64,000 nucleotides of DNA from NCBI GenBank assembly GCA_947503625.1, contig CANNEK010000003.1, forward strand, positions 248,001-312,000, written 5' to 3'. The notes under the pieces were generated by a model that was not told the DNA's origin, did no database searches, and saw only the letters and a list, made by a program, of their open reading frames with translations. Made by a program: the position numbers and the translations under genes. Below are positions 36,416 through 45,572 of the stretch, piece after piece. Position 1 is the first letter of the stretch, and every line of letters begins with the position of its first letter. This DNA comes from an uncultured Kordiimonas sp. Its GTDB lineage: Bacteria; Pseudomonadota; Alphaproteobacteria; Sphingomonadales; Kordiimonadaceae.

Positions 36416-36829
36416 TCACGACGGCTGGTTTTCAAATGCCCTGAGGCCAAGGTCATCGAGTTCGTTCTGTTCCTGTCGCTTCAATTCCTTGTCGTGTCTT
36501 TCTTTCTGTCGGGCTTCGGCTATCTCGAATGTTTTCAGCTCCCGGAAAGCCTCTGAAACGATGTCCTGCTTTTCTTCAATTTCTTCATCTTTTTTGCGCA
36601 AGCCTTCAATCAGCCAGGCTCTTTTGACACGAGCACCTTCGATGTAAGCGCCAAGCGTCACCGAGGCGACATCGCTTTCCCGCATTGACTTTTGTTCAAG
36701 CATTTCGGCATCAAGCGCCTGGATAGCCTCTTCGATTTGCGCTCTTTCATCAAGAAGCACACCAAGGTCACGCCGCTTCTCGTCGAGTTCCCATTTACGA
36801 AACCGGATGATGCCATCAAGGTTAGCCAT
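36416..36829 (-). CDS. fliJ: Flagellar export chaperone FliJ
   Basis: 137 residues, almost entirely predicted coiled coil with charged heptads (FRKWELDEKRRDLGVLLDER in part; KRAWLIEGLRKKDEEIEEKQ in part), the FliJ form. It follows fliI by 19 bases on the same strand. FliJ forms the central stalk of the FliI hexamer and activates the export gate. Confidence 0.85.
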   Translation of the reverse strand: MANLDGIIRFRKWELDEKRRDLGVLLDERAQIEEAIQALDAEMLEQKSMRESDVASVTLGAYIEGARVKRAWLIEGLRKKDEEIEEKQDIVSEAFRELKTFEIAEARQKERHDKELKRQEQNELDDLGLRAFENQPS

Positions 36830-36848
36830 GATTAATACCCGGCTTCAT

Positions 36849-38249
36849 CTAACCACTCGCCGCTGCTGGATCGAGCTGTTCGGTTAACAAGTGTGCCGCC
36901 GGTCCCTGAAGCAAAATTGACTGCAATTGCTCGTAGCCCTGATCAAGTGATGTGTTGTCATCTTTCCACTGGCCAAGGAACTCTTCAAGTGACTGATTGT
37001 ATTCGATGGCTGCATCCACTTCCGGATTGCTGCCAATCCGATACGCGCCCAGCCTGATCATTTCTTCCATATCTGCATAGGTCGACAAGAAGCGGCGCGC
37101 TTCCCGAACCAGCAGGTTTTGCCGATCGTCATTGCAACGGGGCATGGTACGCGAAATAGACTTGAGAATATTGATCGCAGGGTACCGGCCCCGTTCAGCA
37201 ATTGCACGTTCCATCACAATGTGGCCGTCAAGGATACCTCGCACTGCATCTGCGACTGGTTCGTTGTGATCATCACCTTCCACCAGCACAGTGAACAAAC
37301 CCGTGATATTGCCCGAACCCCTCGGGCCGGGACCGGCACGTTCCAGCAATTTTGGTAGTTCGGTGAAGACCGTTGGCGTATATCCCTTGCTTGTTGGAGG
37401 CTCGCCGCCAGCAAGACCGATTTCCCGTTGCGCCATGGCGAAGCGCGTTACGCTATCCATCAGGCACATCACATCGGACCCTGTATCGCGAAAATGCTCG
37501 GCCAGTGACATAGTCAGATAAGCAGCCTGCCGGCGCATCAAAGCACTTTCATCGGAAGTTGCCACAACAACCACTGACCGCGCCAAACCGTCTTCGCCCA
37601 GATCATCCTCGATGAATTCCTGAACCTCGCGTCCACGTTCACCAATCAGACCAATGACACTGACATCACTTGAAGAATGGCGCGCGATCATGGAAAGCAA
37701 GACAGATTTTCCGACGCCGGAGCCGGAGAAAATGCCCATCCGCTGCCCCCGGCAGCAAGTGACAAACGTGTTGAGCGCCCGAACACCCAGATCAACTTTG
37801 CCGCCGACCCGTTGTCTGCTGTGGGCCGGGGGGGGCGTGCCCCGCAGCAATTTGGGTTGATGGCCATGGCGAATTGGGCCTTTACCATCGATAGGTTCAC
37901 CAAGCGCATTCACAACACGCCCGAGCCAGGCATTTGACGGAAACACTGCTGGTTCGGACTGTGTCAAAACTGCCCGGCAACCGACGCCAATGCCCTCAAC
38001 GGCATCGAAGGGCATAGCCAGCGCCGCCTGATGGCGAAATCCAATGATTTCGATTGGCACTCGGCGCCGGTCTCTGGTCTCCACTTCAAGTCGAGACCCA
38101 ACCGAAATATACTGACCTATGCCAGCAAGTTCGATGAGCAAACCACGCACACCCGTTACCCGACCGTAACGACGTTCAGTGTGGATTCTGTCGATTTCTT
38201 TGATAAGGCCGCGCACCCATGCCCCCAATAATTGAGTCGTCACGATCAT
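36849..38249 (-). CDS. fliI: Flagellum-specific ATPase FliI
   Basis: 466 residues. Walker [18 protein letters not shown] (in part), [33 protein letters not shown] (in part), Walker [25 protein letters not shown] (in part) and [16 protein letters not shown] are the FliI/F1-beta family blocks. It energises flagellar type III export with FliH and FliJ. The start is ATG at 38249, but a GTG 33 bases downstream has a better ribosome site (TTGGGGG). It is divergent from ctrA. A run of 8 C on the coding strand (37828-37835) falls in the GTPPPAHS segment. Confidence 0.94.
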   Translation of the reverse strand: MIVTTQLLGAWVRGLIKEIDRIHTERRYGRVTGVRGLLIELAGIGQYISVGSRLEVETRDRRRVPIEIIGFRHQAALAMPFDAVEGIGVGCRAVLTQSEPAVFPSNAWLGRVVNALGEPIDGKGPIRHGHQPKLLRGTPPPAHSRQRVGGKVDLGVRALNTFVTCCRGQRMGIFSGSGVGKSVLLSMIARHSSSDVSVIGLIGERGREVQEFIEDDLGEDGLARSVVVVATSDESALMRRQAAYLTMSLAEHFRDTGSDVMCLMDSVTRFAMAQREIGLAGGEPPTSKGYTPTVFTELPKLLERAGPGPRGSGNITGLFTVLVEGDDHNEPVADAVRGILDGHIVMERAIAERGRYPAINILKSISRTMPRCNDDRQNLLVREARRFLSTYADMEEMIRLGAYRIGSNPEVDAAIEYNQSLEEFLGQWKDDNTSLDQGYEQLQSILLQGPAAHLLTEQLDPAAASG

Positions 38250-38261
38250 AGGTCGCGGCGA

Positions 38262-38276
38262 TTAACTATTGGTAAA
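38262..38276 (-). promoter_or_regulatory. Near-consensus CtrA box before fliI
   Basis: Read toward fliI it is TTTA-CCAATAG-TTAA, one mismatch from TTAA-N7-TTAA, only 13 bases before the fliI ATG. A CtrA site so close to the start would overlap or repress the promoter; the site is inferred. Confidence 0.4.
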
Positions 38277-38334
38277 GCGATACCTGTCTTCGAGCGATAC
38301 GAACAGAGTTAATTCAATTTTTCTTGGAGTTTTC

Positions 38335-38360
38335 GTTAACCTTGGTTAACATTCGTTAAC
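38335..38360. repeat. Three GTTAAC hexamers at exact 10-bp steps in the ctrA-fliI gap
   Basis: GTTAAC occurs at 38335-38340, 38345-38350 and 38355-38360, each palindromic and one helical turn apart. The TTAA-to-TTAA step is 10 bp, not the 11 bp of a standard CtrA box. They lie about 150 bases before ctrA, within the 260-bp gap that otherwise shows no gene. Confidence 0.7.
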
Positions 38361-38509
38361 AACGCCATTAGTTGCTTGGGGGGCGGACATCGGAGATCGT
38401 CCAAATTCAAGGACTTATGTGGTTAACTGTGCTGGCCAACGATCAGACAGTTACCGCGAAAAGTTGAATTTGGATAGACCGAATGCATAATTTATGACGG
38501 GGACCAACC

Positions 38510-39214
38510 ATGCGTGTTCTGCTAATTGAAGACGACCCAACCATAAGCCGCAGTATCGAACTGATGCTGAATGCTGAAGGGTTCAATATCTATTGTACTG
38601 ATCTGGGCGAGGAAGGCCTGGACCTTGGCAAATTGTACGATTACGACATTATCCTGCTGGATCTCAACTTGCCCGATATGCACGGATACGATGTACTTAA
38701 GAAATTGAGAACCGCCAAGGTTAATACCCCGATTTTGATCCTGTCCGGACTGAACGAGATGGAAAACAAGGTCAAAGGCCTTGGTTTTGGTGCAGATGAT
38801 TATCTCACCAAACCATTCCACAAGGAAGAGTTGGTTGCACGCATCCATGCCATTGTACGCAGGTCAAAGGGGCATTCGCAATCAGTGATCAACACAGGAA
38901 AACTGGCTGTTAACCTGGACACAAAAACCGTTGAGGTCGAAGGCAAGCGCGTTCATCTGACAGGTAAAGAATACGCAATGCTGGAACTGCTCTCTCTCAG
39001 GAAAGGCAGTACGCTGACCAAAGAGATGTTCCTTAACCATCTTTATGGCGGCATTGATGAACCGGAATTAAAAATCATTGACGTGTTTATCTGCAAGCTT
39101 CGGAAAAAGCTCGCTTCGGCCTCAAGTGGACTGAATTACATCGAAACGGTGTGGGGCCGGGGTTATGTTCTCAGAAATCCGGTTGATGAAGAACAGGAGG
39201 CCGCTGCAAGCTAG
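38510..39214 (+). CDS. ctrA: CtrA, cell-cycle response regulator
   Basis: 234 residues. The receiver keeps the acidic pair (IEDDP), the acceptor Asp51 ([14 protein letters not shown]), Thr/Ser and Lys ([12 protein letters not shown]); the OmpR-type winged helix shows [29 protein letters not shown] (in part) and the CtrA-typical [12 protein letters not shown] and [12 protein letters not shown]. CtrA controls division, replication and flagellar genes in Alphaproteobacteria and is phosphorylated through CckA and ChpT. The C-terminus is EEQEAAAS, not a plain Ala-Ala end. It is divergent from fliI and convergent with the che operon, whose last gene lies beyond a shared terminator. Confidence 0.96.
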   Translation: MRVLLIEDDPTISRSIELMLNAEGFNIYCTDLGEEGLDLGKLYDYDIILLDLNLPDMHGYDVLKKLRTAKVNTPILILSGLNEMENKVKGLGFGADDYLTKPFHKEELVARIHAIVRRSKGHSQSVINTGKLAVNLDTKTVEVEGKRVHLTGKEYAMLELLSLRKGSTLTKEMFLNHLYGGIDEPELKIIDVFICKLRKKLASASSGLNYIETVWGRGYVLRNPVDEEQEAAAS

Positions 39215-39234
39215 TGCTGTTTTCCTGCATGAAC

Positions 39235-39264
39235 AAAAAAGCCCCGGCATGCCGGGGCTTTTTT
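39235..39264. terminator. Bidirectional terminator between ctrA and cheR
   Basis: A 30-base perfect palindrome: six A, then GCCCCGGC / GCCGGGGC, then six T. It is equally good on both strands, as fits its place between convergent ctrA and cheR. Its core is shared with terminators at 2407 and 6061. Confidence 0.9.
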
Positions 39265-39283
39265 GTGCTTAATTCACAATAAC

Positions 39284-40123
39284 TTAGGTGAGCTGCATCA
39301 ACTCTTCTGCATTACCTGATGTTGAAACATACATGCCTCGTTGCCCCCTCACAGGGCGCAAGGTATCCGTTATTCCGAGCACGGTCTCAGCAGCGCCAAG
39401 AAACAGTGTTCCGTCTTTTGCCAGTGTTCCATGCATCCGCTCCAACACATCTTTTTTCGTCGGCTGATCAAAATAGATCAACACATTACGACAATAGATG
39501 ACATCAAAGCCCCCCAGTAGGCTGAAGCTGCTAAGCAAATTAAACGGCCGGTAGCTGACCATGTTTCGGATATCATCGTTGATGCGCCAAATGTCGCCTT
39601 CCTGTTTAAAATATTTGATCAACATCTGAATGGGAAGACCCCGCTGAACCTCGAACTGACTGTACGTGCCAGCCTTTGCCTTCTCCAAAACCTGAGTGCA
39701 GATATCGGTACCAACAATTTCTATGTTCCAGCCTTGCCATTTTGCCCAGTTCTCCTTCAGCAAAATCGCTAGCGAATATGGTTCCTGCCCTGTGGAAGCC
39801 GCCGCACACCAAATACGTAACTTCTTATTGGGGCGAGCCTTCTCCATCGCTGGCAGGACATGGTTTTTAAAGATGTCGAAAGGTGTGTTGTCCCGAAAGA
39901 AGAATGACTCGTTAGTTGTCATCGCTTCTGTAACATCCTTGATCAAACTGTCGTCTCGGCTGCTGCGCAGCTTCTGCACAAGCGCATCAAGGGTATCAAG
40001 GCCGCGTTTTCGGGCAAGCGGTGTCAGCCTGCTCTCGAGCAGATACACTTTATCCGACGTTAACATGAGGCCGGATTTATCCTTCAACAAACCTGCGAGG
40101 AATTCAAAGTCTTGATTATTCAC
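39284..40123 (-). CDS. cheR: Chemotaxis methyltransferase CheR
   Basis: 279 residues from a GTG start with a very strong ribosome site (AAGGAGG). N-terminal helical part (GLMLTSDKVYLLESRLTPLAR, in part), then the SAM-binding domain: TTNESFFFRD, RIWCAAASTGQEPYSLAI, FDVIYCRNVLIYFD. CheR methylates glutamates of chemoreceptors. Its first four bases overlap the cheB stop, so it is coupled to it; it is the last gene of the che operon. No receptor gene lies in the window. Confidence 0.95.
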   Translation of the reverse strand: MNNQDFEFLAGLLKDKSGLMLTSDKVYLLESRLTPLARKRGLDTLDALVQKLRSSRDDSLIKDVTEAMTTNESFFFRDNTPFDIFKNHVLPAMEKARPNKKLRIWCAAASTGQEPYSLAILLKENWAKWQGWNIEIVGTDICTQVLEKAKAGTYSQFEVQRGLPIQMLIKYFKQEGDIWRINDDIRNMVSYRPFNLLSSFSLLGGFDVIYCRNVLIYFDQPTKKDVLERMHGTLAKDGTLFLGAAETVLGITDTLRPVRGQRGMYVSTSGNAEELMQLT

Positions 40124-41385
40124 GCCATTCCTCCTTGCAACCGTCTTTCGGTCGCAGCGCCAATTTCAGTGATTGGCAAAATTTCAGTACAAAGGCCCGC
40201 GGTAGCGACAGCGCCAGGCATGCCCCAAACCACACTTGTTGCTTCGTCCTGCGCAAGCAGTGTTGCGCCTTCTTTAGTGATTTCGCGCGCACCCTTCAGA
40301 CCATCATGGCCCATTCCTGTAAGGATCACTGCGAGAATTCTGTCGCCGTATATTTTAACTGCACTACGGAACAAAGGATCAACGGCAGGACGGCAGAAGT
40401 TTTCCGGTGGATCATCGGTCAAGCGAATCACGACACGGCCTTCGCGAGAGGCAATCTCCATGTGCTTCCCTCCTGGCGCGATGTAAATCTCGCCAGGTTT
40501 GGGTTCCATACCATCCTTGCCTTCCTGAGCAGGCCACCCTGTCGCCTGTCGAAGGTGATCTGCCAAAATTGCAGTGAAAGTTGCCGGCATGTGCTGGGTA
40601 ATAAAAATCGGTACCGAAGGCGCCTTTTTAAAGGCCGCAAAAAATTTCATCAATGCCTGCGGGCCCCCCGTCGACGACCCGATCAGAAGAACTTTCGGCG
40701 AACGCATTGACCCTTTTCTGAGTGTATAGGCCTGTTCACCCGAAGGCGGCACCGCCATATCCGGCCTGTAAGCTGCTCGTCCTGCAACACTTGCCACCCG
40801 TGCCTGAGGGCGGCTTGCGGAGACAAAGCCCGATGCTGTTGAAGGTCGGTCAGGTTTTGCAAACATTGGCTGGGCAGAAATGGAACGCCCGGAATCGGTA
40901 ACATTCTCCGGCTGCGCTGTTCCCAGTTTCTTGCGACGGCGGGAAGCCCAGGCTTTTACTTTCTCAACCAGTTCACGTCTGAAATCGATGTTGGCATTCA
41001 CGGAGCGAGCCGTTTCCGGCTTTGGCACATAATCAACAGCGCCCATTTGCAACGCGCGCAAGCTTATCTCTGCGTTCTTGCGTGTCAGCGTTGACGCCAT
41101 CACTATCTGAAGGTCAGGCTTCATCTCTATCATTTTGGGCAAAGCCGTCATGCCGTCCATTTCTGGCATTTCTATATCAAGTACAACGGCTTCAATATCA
41201 TATTGATCGAGCTGACGAAGCGCTACAGAACCATTGTTGGCCGTTGTCACTACATCGATGTTCGGATCTTCAGACAAATAGCGACACAAAAATCCCCGGA
41301 TAATAGCGCTGTCATCAACAACCATTACCCGATAAGGGCCACCTTTACCTGTAACGGAACTAGGATTTGATACTACAGAATTCAC
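40120..41385 (-). CDS. cheB: Chemotaxis methylesterase/deamidase CheB
   Basis: 421 residues from GTG (AGGAA upstream). An N-terminal receiver (VMVVDDSAIIRG; acceptor Asp in AVVLDIEMPEMDGM) is joined by a long variable linker (~150-220) to the methylesterase domain with the triad Ser (IGSSTGGPQAL), His (ITQHMPATFTAIL) and Asp (TGMGHDGLKGA). CheB removes receptor methyl groups when phosphorylated by CheA. It is coupled to cheR by a 4-base overlap. Confidence 0.95.
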   Translation of the reverse strand: MNSVVSNPSSVTGKGGPYRVMVVDDSAIIRGFLCRYLSEDPNIDVVTTANNGSVALRQLDQYDIEAVVLDIEMPEMDGMTALPKMIEMKPDLQIVMASTLTRKNAEISLRALQMGAVDYVPKPETARSVNANIDFRRELVEKVKAWASRRRKKLGTAQPENVTDSGRSISAQPMFAKPDRPSTASGFVSASRPQARVASVAGRAAYRPDMAVPPSGEQAYTLRKGSMRSPKVLLIGSSTGGPQALMKFFAAFKKAPSVPIFITQHMPATFTAILADHLRQATGWPAQEGKDGMEPKPGEIYIAPGGKHMEIASREGRVVIRLTDDPPENFCRPAVDPLFRSAVKIYGDRILAVILTGMGHDGLKGAREITKEGATLLAQDEATSVVWGMPGAVATAGLCTEILPITEIGAATERRLQGGMA

Positions 41386-41399
41386 AAGTAATTCCTGAA

Positions 41400-41765
41400 C
41401 TAAATGAGACCAACCTGTGAAAACTTCGCTTCGATAATCTCTCTATCGAAAGGCTTCATGATATATTCGTTTGCACCGGCTTCGATAGCGGTGCGGATGT
41501 GGGACATATCGTTTTCAGTTGTGCAGAAAATGACAACCGGTTGTTCAATGCCTTCTTTGGCGCGAACAGCTTTGAGAAACTCCAGGCCATCCATTACCGG
41601 CATATTCCAGTCCAGCAGCACCACATCAGGCACATTCCTGTCGCAGGCATCGAGAGCATCCTGGCCATCCACAGCTTCTTCAATGTCGAAGTTGAGTTCT
41701 TCAAGAATTCGTCGTGCAACCTTTCTGATTACTTTCGAATCATCAACAACAAGGCATAGTTTCAT
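41400..41765 (-). CDS. cheY: CheY-type single-domain response regulator
   Basis: 121 residues: acidic pair VVDDSKVIRKVA, acceptor Asp in VVLLDWNMPVMDGLEFL, Thr/Ser in IFCTTEND and Lys in IMKPFD. All phosphorylation residues are present. It lies between cheW and cheB in the che operon and is the expected motor-switch signal, binding FliM. CheA also carries a receiver of its own, so phosphate sharing is possible. Confidence 0.93.
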   Translation of the reverse strand: MKLCLVVDDSKVIRKVARRILEELNFDIEEAVDGQDALDACDRNVPDVVLLDWNMPVMDGLEFLKAVRAKEGIEQPVVIFCTTENDMSHIRTAIEAGANEYIMKPFDREIIEAKFSQVGLI

Positions 41766-41820
41766 GTGCGCTTAACTCCCTAACCCGCTTATGGTGTTCT
41801 GTTCTTCTTATACTATATGT

Positions 41821-42306
41821 TTATGCAGCTTTGCTGTTACTTTCGAACGCCAGCAATCTGTCGACATCCAGAATGGGCAGCAGTTGGTCCTTGAGGCGGT
41901 ATATGCCAACACTGACTTCGCGCCATCGTGGGTCCAGGGTCACCGGATTTTTCTCAAACAACTGATCATCCAACGACAATACTTCGCCAACCTTGTCTAT
42001 CTGCAGACTGTATGGCTCTTCATTGTGTTCGACAACAACGGACATACTGGATTTACCCTCTTCAAGCGGAGGCAAATCAAGGCGGCGGCGCAAGTCAATT
42101 GCTGTTACAATACGTCCACGCAAGTTCAACACGCCGGCCACCCAATCAGGAGAACGAGGAATAACCGTCAGCTTTTGTGCATTCAACACATCATGTACCG
42201 CCAGAACCGGAATGCCGACCAACTGGCCTTCCAGCATGACTGTAACGAAATCCTGAGTGCCGGTGGCAACGAGGCTCAAATCATCCCTTACGACTAAATC
42301 GTTCAT
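41821..42306 (-). CDS. cheW: Chemotaxis adaptor CheW
   Basis: 161 residues, one CheW domain: FVTVMLEGQLVGIPVLAVHDVL (in part), VAGVLNLRGRIVTAIDLRRRL (in part), IYRLKDQLLPILDVDRLL (in part). It links receptors to CheA. GGAG lies 7 bases before the start, which overlaps the cheA stop (ATGA). Full length. Confidence 0.94.
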   Translation of the reverse strand: MNDLVVRDDLSLVATGTQDFVTVMLEGQLVGIPVLAVHDVLNAQKLTVIPRSPDWVAGVLNLRGRIVTAIDLRRRLDLPPLEEGKSSMSVVVEHNEEPYSLQIDKVGEVLSLDDQLFEKNPVTLDPRWREVSVGIYRLKDQLLPILDVDRLLAFESNSKAA

Positions 42307-45300
42307 GCCGCGTCTCCTTTAATTTTGAACTGTTGCGACAAACTGCGCAACAAGGTGTCTTTGTCAAACTTGGCGACATAATCATCGAACCCGGCTTCAA
42401 ACCCGCGGTTGATATCCTTTTCGCTTGAAAGCGCCGACAGTGCCACCAGCTTTGTTCCGGCCCATTCGTCGTTTGCCCGAACTGCTTTGGCGAATTCAAA
42501 GCCAGACATGTCTGGCATTTCAATATCGGAGATAATCAGGTCAAATGCCTCTCCAGTCTCCAGAAGGTCAAGTGCCTCTCCAGCGCTGCTGACGGCCTTC
42601 ACCCTGTAACCCGCAACCGAGAGGATGGGGCGTAACATGTTGCGGAAAAAATCGCTGTCATCAACAACGAGAATGTTTGCCGCACTGCGGGCCACCGACG
42701 ATTCTTCGCTCATATCTGCTGTCGCAAGCCAGTCAGGGAATGCAAGACCAAGGAAATAGGTGACATCGATAACTTCAGACGCCTTGCCATTAATGACAGC
42801 GGATCCGATGACGCCATCCTTGTCGGATACCAGTTTGATATCCAACTCGTCTTCGACGATGTCCAAAATCTCGTCAACGGCCAGACCCATGGTGAATTGT
42901 CTATCCGTAAACACCAACACTTGCTGGCTGCCACTTTCGCGCAAGGACATCGCATTATCTGCCAGAATCAGTGGCATCAAGGCACCACGATACTGAACCA
43001 TCAAACGACCATCTGACTTTTCAACATCGTCAATGCTGATTTCTTCAAGACGCGCAACCAGCGAAAGGGGAACAGCACGTGGGTGCTTCTGCCCTGCCCT
43101 GAACACCAGCATGCTTTCTTTGTTATTGGCGGCGGCACGACGGGTCTGCTCATGCTCATCCTCTTCTTCCACGGCATCGGAAACGCCTTGGCTCGCCATA
43201 TTGGCAATACCATTCGGGTCAAGGATCATGATGACACTACCATCGCCGAGGATCGTATTGCCTGAATAGATATCAAGATCTTTCAGGATTGGCGCAACGG
43301 GCTTGACCACAATTTCTTCGGTATCGAAAACCTGATCAACGACTATCCCGAACGTGAAAGCACCAACCTGGGAAACAACGATAAAGTCATCAGTTGCATC
43401 ACGGGCCTCCACTTCCTCCGAAGTTTCGAACCCAAGCACTTCGTTCAGATACACAAGTGGCAGCAAACGATTGCGGAGCCTCAGCACCGGAGTATCATTG
43501 ATCATTTCGATCTTGTGGTCGTTCTCACCGGCCTTTTCAGCATTTGTTGCCCGAACAAGCTCGAGAACACTGATTTGCGGTATCGCGTACCGTTCTTCCT
43601 GCGCCTTCACGATCAAACCTGCGACAATAGCCAGAGTTAGCGGAATTTTAATCGAGAAGCTGCTGCCTTTTCCAACGGTAGAGACCATATCAATGGTACC
43701 ACCGATTTTTTCGATGTTAGACCGAACCACGTCCATGCCAACGCCACGACCCGAAACACTGGTGACCTGTTCGGCGGTTGAGAAGCCAGGATGGAAGATG
43801 AATTTCTGGATTTGGGCTTCTGACATGCCAGCAAGCTCGCCTTCAGATGCCAATCCCTTCTCCAGAATTTTTTTACTGAGTTTTTCCGGGTTGATACCCC
43901 GACCATCATCATTGATTTCGATAATGATATGTCCACCTTCGTGGTAGGCGTTCAAAACGATGGTGCCCATCTCGGGCTTGCCCGCCGCTATACGCTCTGC
44001 CGGCGATTCGACACCATGATCGGCCGAATTTCGTACCATATGTGTAAGAGGGTCTTTGATCAGCTCAAGAACCTGGCGGTCGAGCTCTGTATCGGCACCA
44101 AGCATCTCAAGTTCGATTTTCTTATCGAGCTCAACTGTCAGGTCACGAACAATACGCGGTAGCTTCGCCCATGCATTCCCAATGGGCTGCATGCGCGTTT
44201 TCATAACATTTTCCTGCAGCTCGGTTGTACACTGGCTCAAACGCTGCAAGGGAACACCCAGCTCTGAGTTATCCATGTTGCGGGTAATCTGGAGCAGCTG
44301 ATTTCGTGTTAGAACCAGTTCCGAGACCATATTCATCAGGTCTTCCAGTAGGTCGACACTCACACGAATTGACTGAGTTGAGCGCCGTGTTTCCTTTGCT
44401 GCACCAGCCTGGGACTCCCCTGCCTGCGCCTGTCCGGTGCTCCCGGGCTTCGGTTGGGCCACTTCCTTAGAAGCGTTAATCACGGCTTCACGCACCAGTT
44501 CAAACGTCATCACAGCTTCATCCGCTGCATCGGCATGAACGTGACATTCGACCAAAACACTTTTCACAATTTCCAGTAAGTGATTGAACTGTGCTTCGCC
44601 AAACCCTGCAACACTTATAAGCTGCCGTCCCACTGCATCTGCAGCATCCAGATCATCTTTAAACAAAGCCAGCATAAGGCCCATGAAGCGACCTTTTCGC
44701 TGATCCTGATTCGTACCCGCGAAAAATTTTGCGATCTTTTCGTCGTTTTCAGCACGCTGACTTATCAGGTGTGCAGCAACTGCAACGGTATCTTCACCGC
44801 CAACACGCTCGAACAAGCTGCCGTCATTATTATCAGCGCTTGCGCCTGCAGGGGCAGCGGTATCTTCAGGTTCATCGCCGGGACCCGGTGCGTTGGCAAA
44901 CGCCGCCTCCAGTTCCTCAAGTGAAACCTCGCCCGGTTTAATAGACCGTCCAAGTCCAGGGTCGATTATTTCGCCATCAACGGTGTCAGGCTCGGGATCA
45001 GGCTCGGCCAAAGGAGCCTCGCCACCTTCCGCAATCGCGTCAAGCCGCCCAATCAGATCACTGTCGTCGCCCTCTGGCTCTTCCTCGGTTGCCTCAAGGC
45101 CCGCCAGAATTTCCTTAATCTGGTCAAGACTCTCCAGAATAACCGTTACCGCGCCCTCGGTAACCTGGAGTTCACCATCGCGGAATTTGCCAAGAACATT
45201 TTCTGACGCATGAGCGACCGATTCTAATCGCGGCAAACCGAGAAAACCACATGTCCCCTTAATAGTGTGAACAAGGCGAAAAATGTTATCCAACACTTCC

Positions 45301-45398
45301 TTGTTGTTGGGGTCCTGTTCTAACTTAACGAGTTCAACGTCTACGACATCAATGCTTTCACCTGTTTCCGTAAGAAACTCATTTAATAGATCGTCCAT
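42303..45398 (-). CDS. cheA: Hybrid CheA: Hpt, truncated-globin-like domain, kinase core, two CheW domains, receiver
   Basis: 1031 residues, far longer than the usual ~650-750. In order: Hpt with phospho-His44 (RLVHTIKGTCGF), acidic linker, a truncated-haemoglobin-like domain (~194-310) where P2 normally lies, dimerisation helices (~345-400), HATPase (N-box HMVRNSADHG ~453-462; DDGRGI; GRGVGMDVV), two CheW-like domains (~595-735 and ~760-890), and a C-terminal receiver (VVDDSDFF; Asp958 in IISDIEMPDM; Lys1010). It is a membrane-array histidine kinase that phosphorylates CheY and CheB. The start has CGGGAAG upstream. chpT precedes it on the same strand. Function of the globin-like part unknown. 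Confidence 0.95.
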   Translation of the reverse strand: MDDLLNEFLTETGESIDVVDVELVKLEQDPNNKEVLDNIFRLVHTIKGTCGFLGLPRLESVAHASENVLGKFRDGELQVTEGAVTVILESLDQIKEILAGLEATEEEPEGDDSDLIGRLDAIAEGGEAPLAEPDPEPDTVDGEIIDPGLGRSIKPGEVSLEELEAAFANAPGPGDEPEDTAAPAGASADNNDGSLFERVGGEDTVAVAAHLISQRAENDEKIAKFFAGTNQDQRKGRFMGLMLALFKDDLDAADAVGRQLISVAGFGEAQFNHLLEIVKSVLVECHVHADAADEAVMTFELVREAVINASKEVAQPKPGSTGQAQAGESQAGAAKETRRSTQSIRVSVDLLEDLMNMVSELVLTRNQLLQITRNMDNSELGVPLQRLSQCTTELQENVMKTRMQPIGNAWAKLPRIVRDLTVELDKKIELEMLGADTELDRQVLELIKDPLTHMVRNSADHGVESPAERIAAGKPEMGTIVLNAYHEGGHIIIEINDDGRGINPEKLSKKILEKGLASEGELAGMSEAQIQKFIFHPGFSTAEQVTSVSGRGVGMDVVRSNIEKIGGTIDMVSTVGKGSSFSIKIPLTLAIVAGLIVKAQEERYAIPQISVLELVRATNAEKAGENDHKIEMINDTPVLRLRNRLLPLVYLNEVLGFETSEEVEARDATDDFIVVSQVGAFTFGIVVDQVFDTEEIVVKPVAPILKDLDIYSGNTILGDGSVIMILDPNGIANMASQGVSDAVEEEDEHEQTRRAAANNKESMLVFRAGQKHPRAVPLSLVARLEEISIDDVEKSDGRLMVQYRGALMPLILADNAMSLRESGSQQVLVFTDRQFTMGLAVDEILDIVEDELDIKLVSDKDGVIGSAVINGKASEVIDVTYFLGLAFPDWLATADMSEESSVARSAANILVVDDSDFFRNMLRPILSVAGYRVKAVSSAGEALDLLETGEAFDLIISDIEMPDMSGFEFAKAVRANDEWAGTKLVALSALSSEKDINRGFEAGFDDYVAKFDKDTLLRSLSQQFKIKGDAA
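44469..44819 (-). other. Truncated-haemoglobin-like domain inside CheA (residues ~194-310)
   Basis: The segment SLFERVGGEDTVAV...NDEKIAKFFAGTN..RKGRF aligns without gaps over about 50 residues with group I truncated haemoglobins, whose pattern is S-[IL]-[YF]-x-x-[IV]-GG...D-x-x-[LI]-x-x-FF-x-GTN...KG. The B10 Tyr position reads Ser (LISQRA), and the position of the proximal F8 His reads Ile (GRQLISVAGFGEAQF). So the fold is likely kept and haem binding likely lost. The comparison is from remembered family sequences. Confidence 0.72.
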
Positions 45399-45572
45399 GT
45401 CTACTTCCCGGCGCTTTCGCGTCTGCCAATTCGGTTCAAAATGCCCCCAACACCAGTGGTGCGAGGATCACTTTCGGGAAAAAGAGTTAAAATCGTGTAA
45501 AAGTTTTTCGGAATTGCAGATAATAACGTACCTTGAACACGATAATTTTAAGCTGCGGTCGACATCAACCGG

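Noticed and set aside
38250-38509. GANTC methylation sites (CcrM) in the ctrA promoter
   Set aside because: I found none in the gap; the nearest (GAGTC, 38234) is inside fliI.
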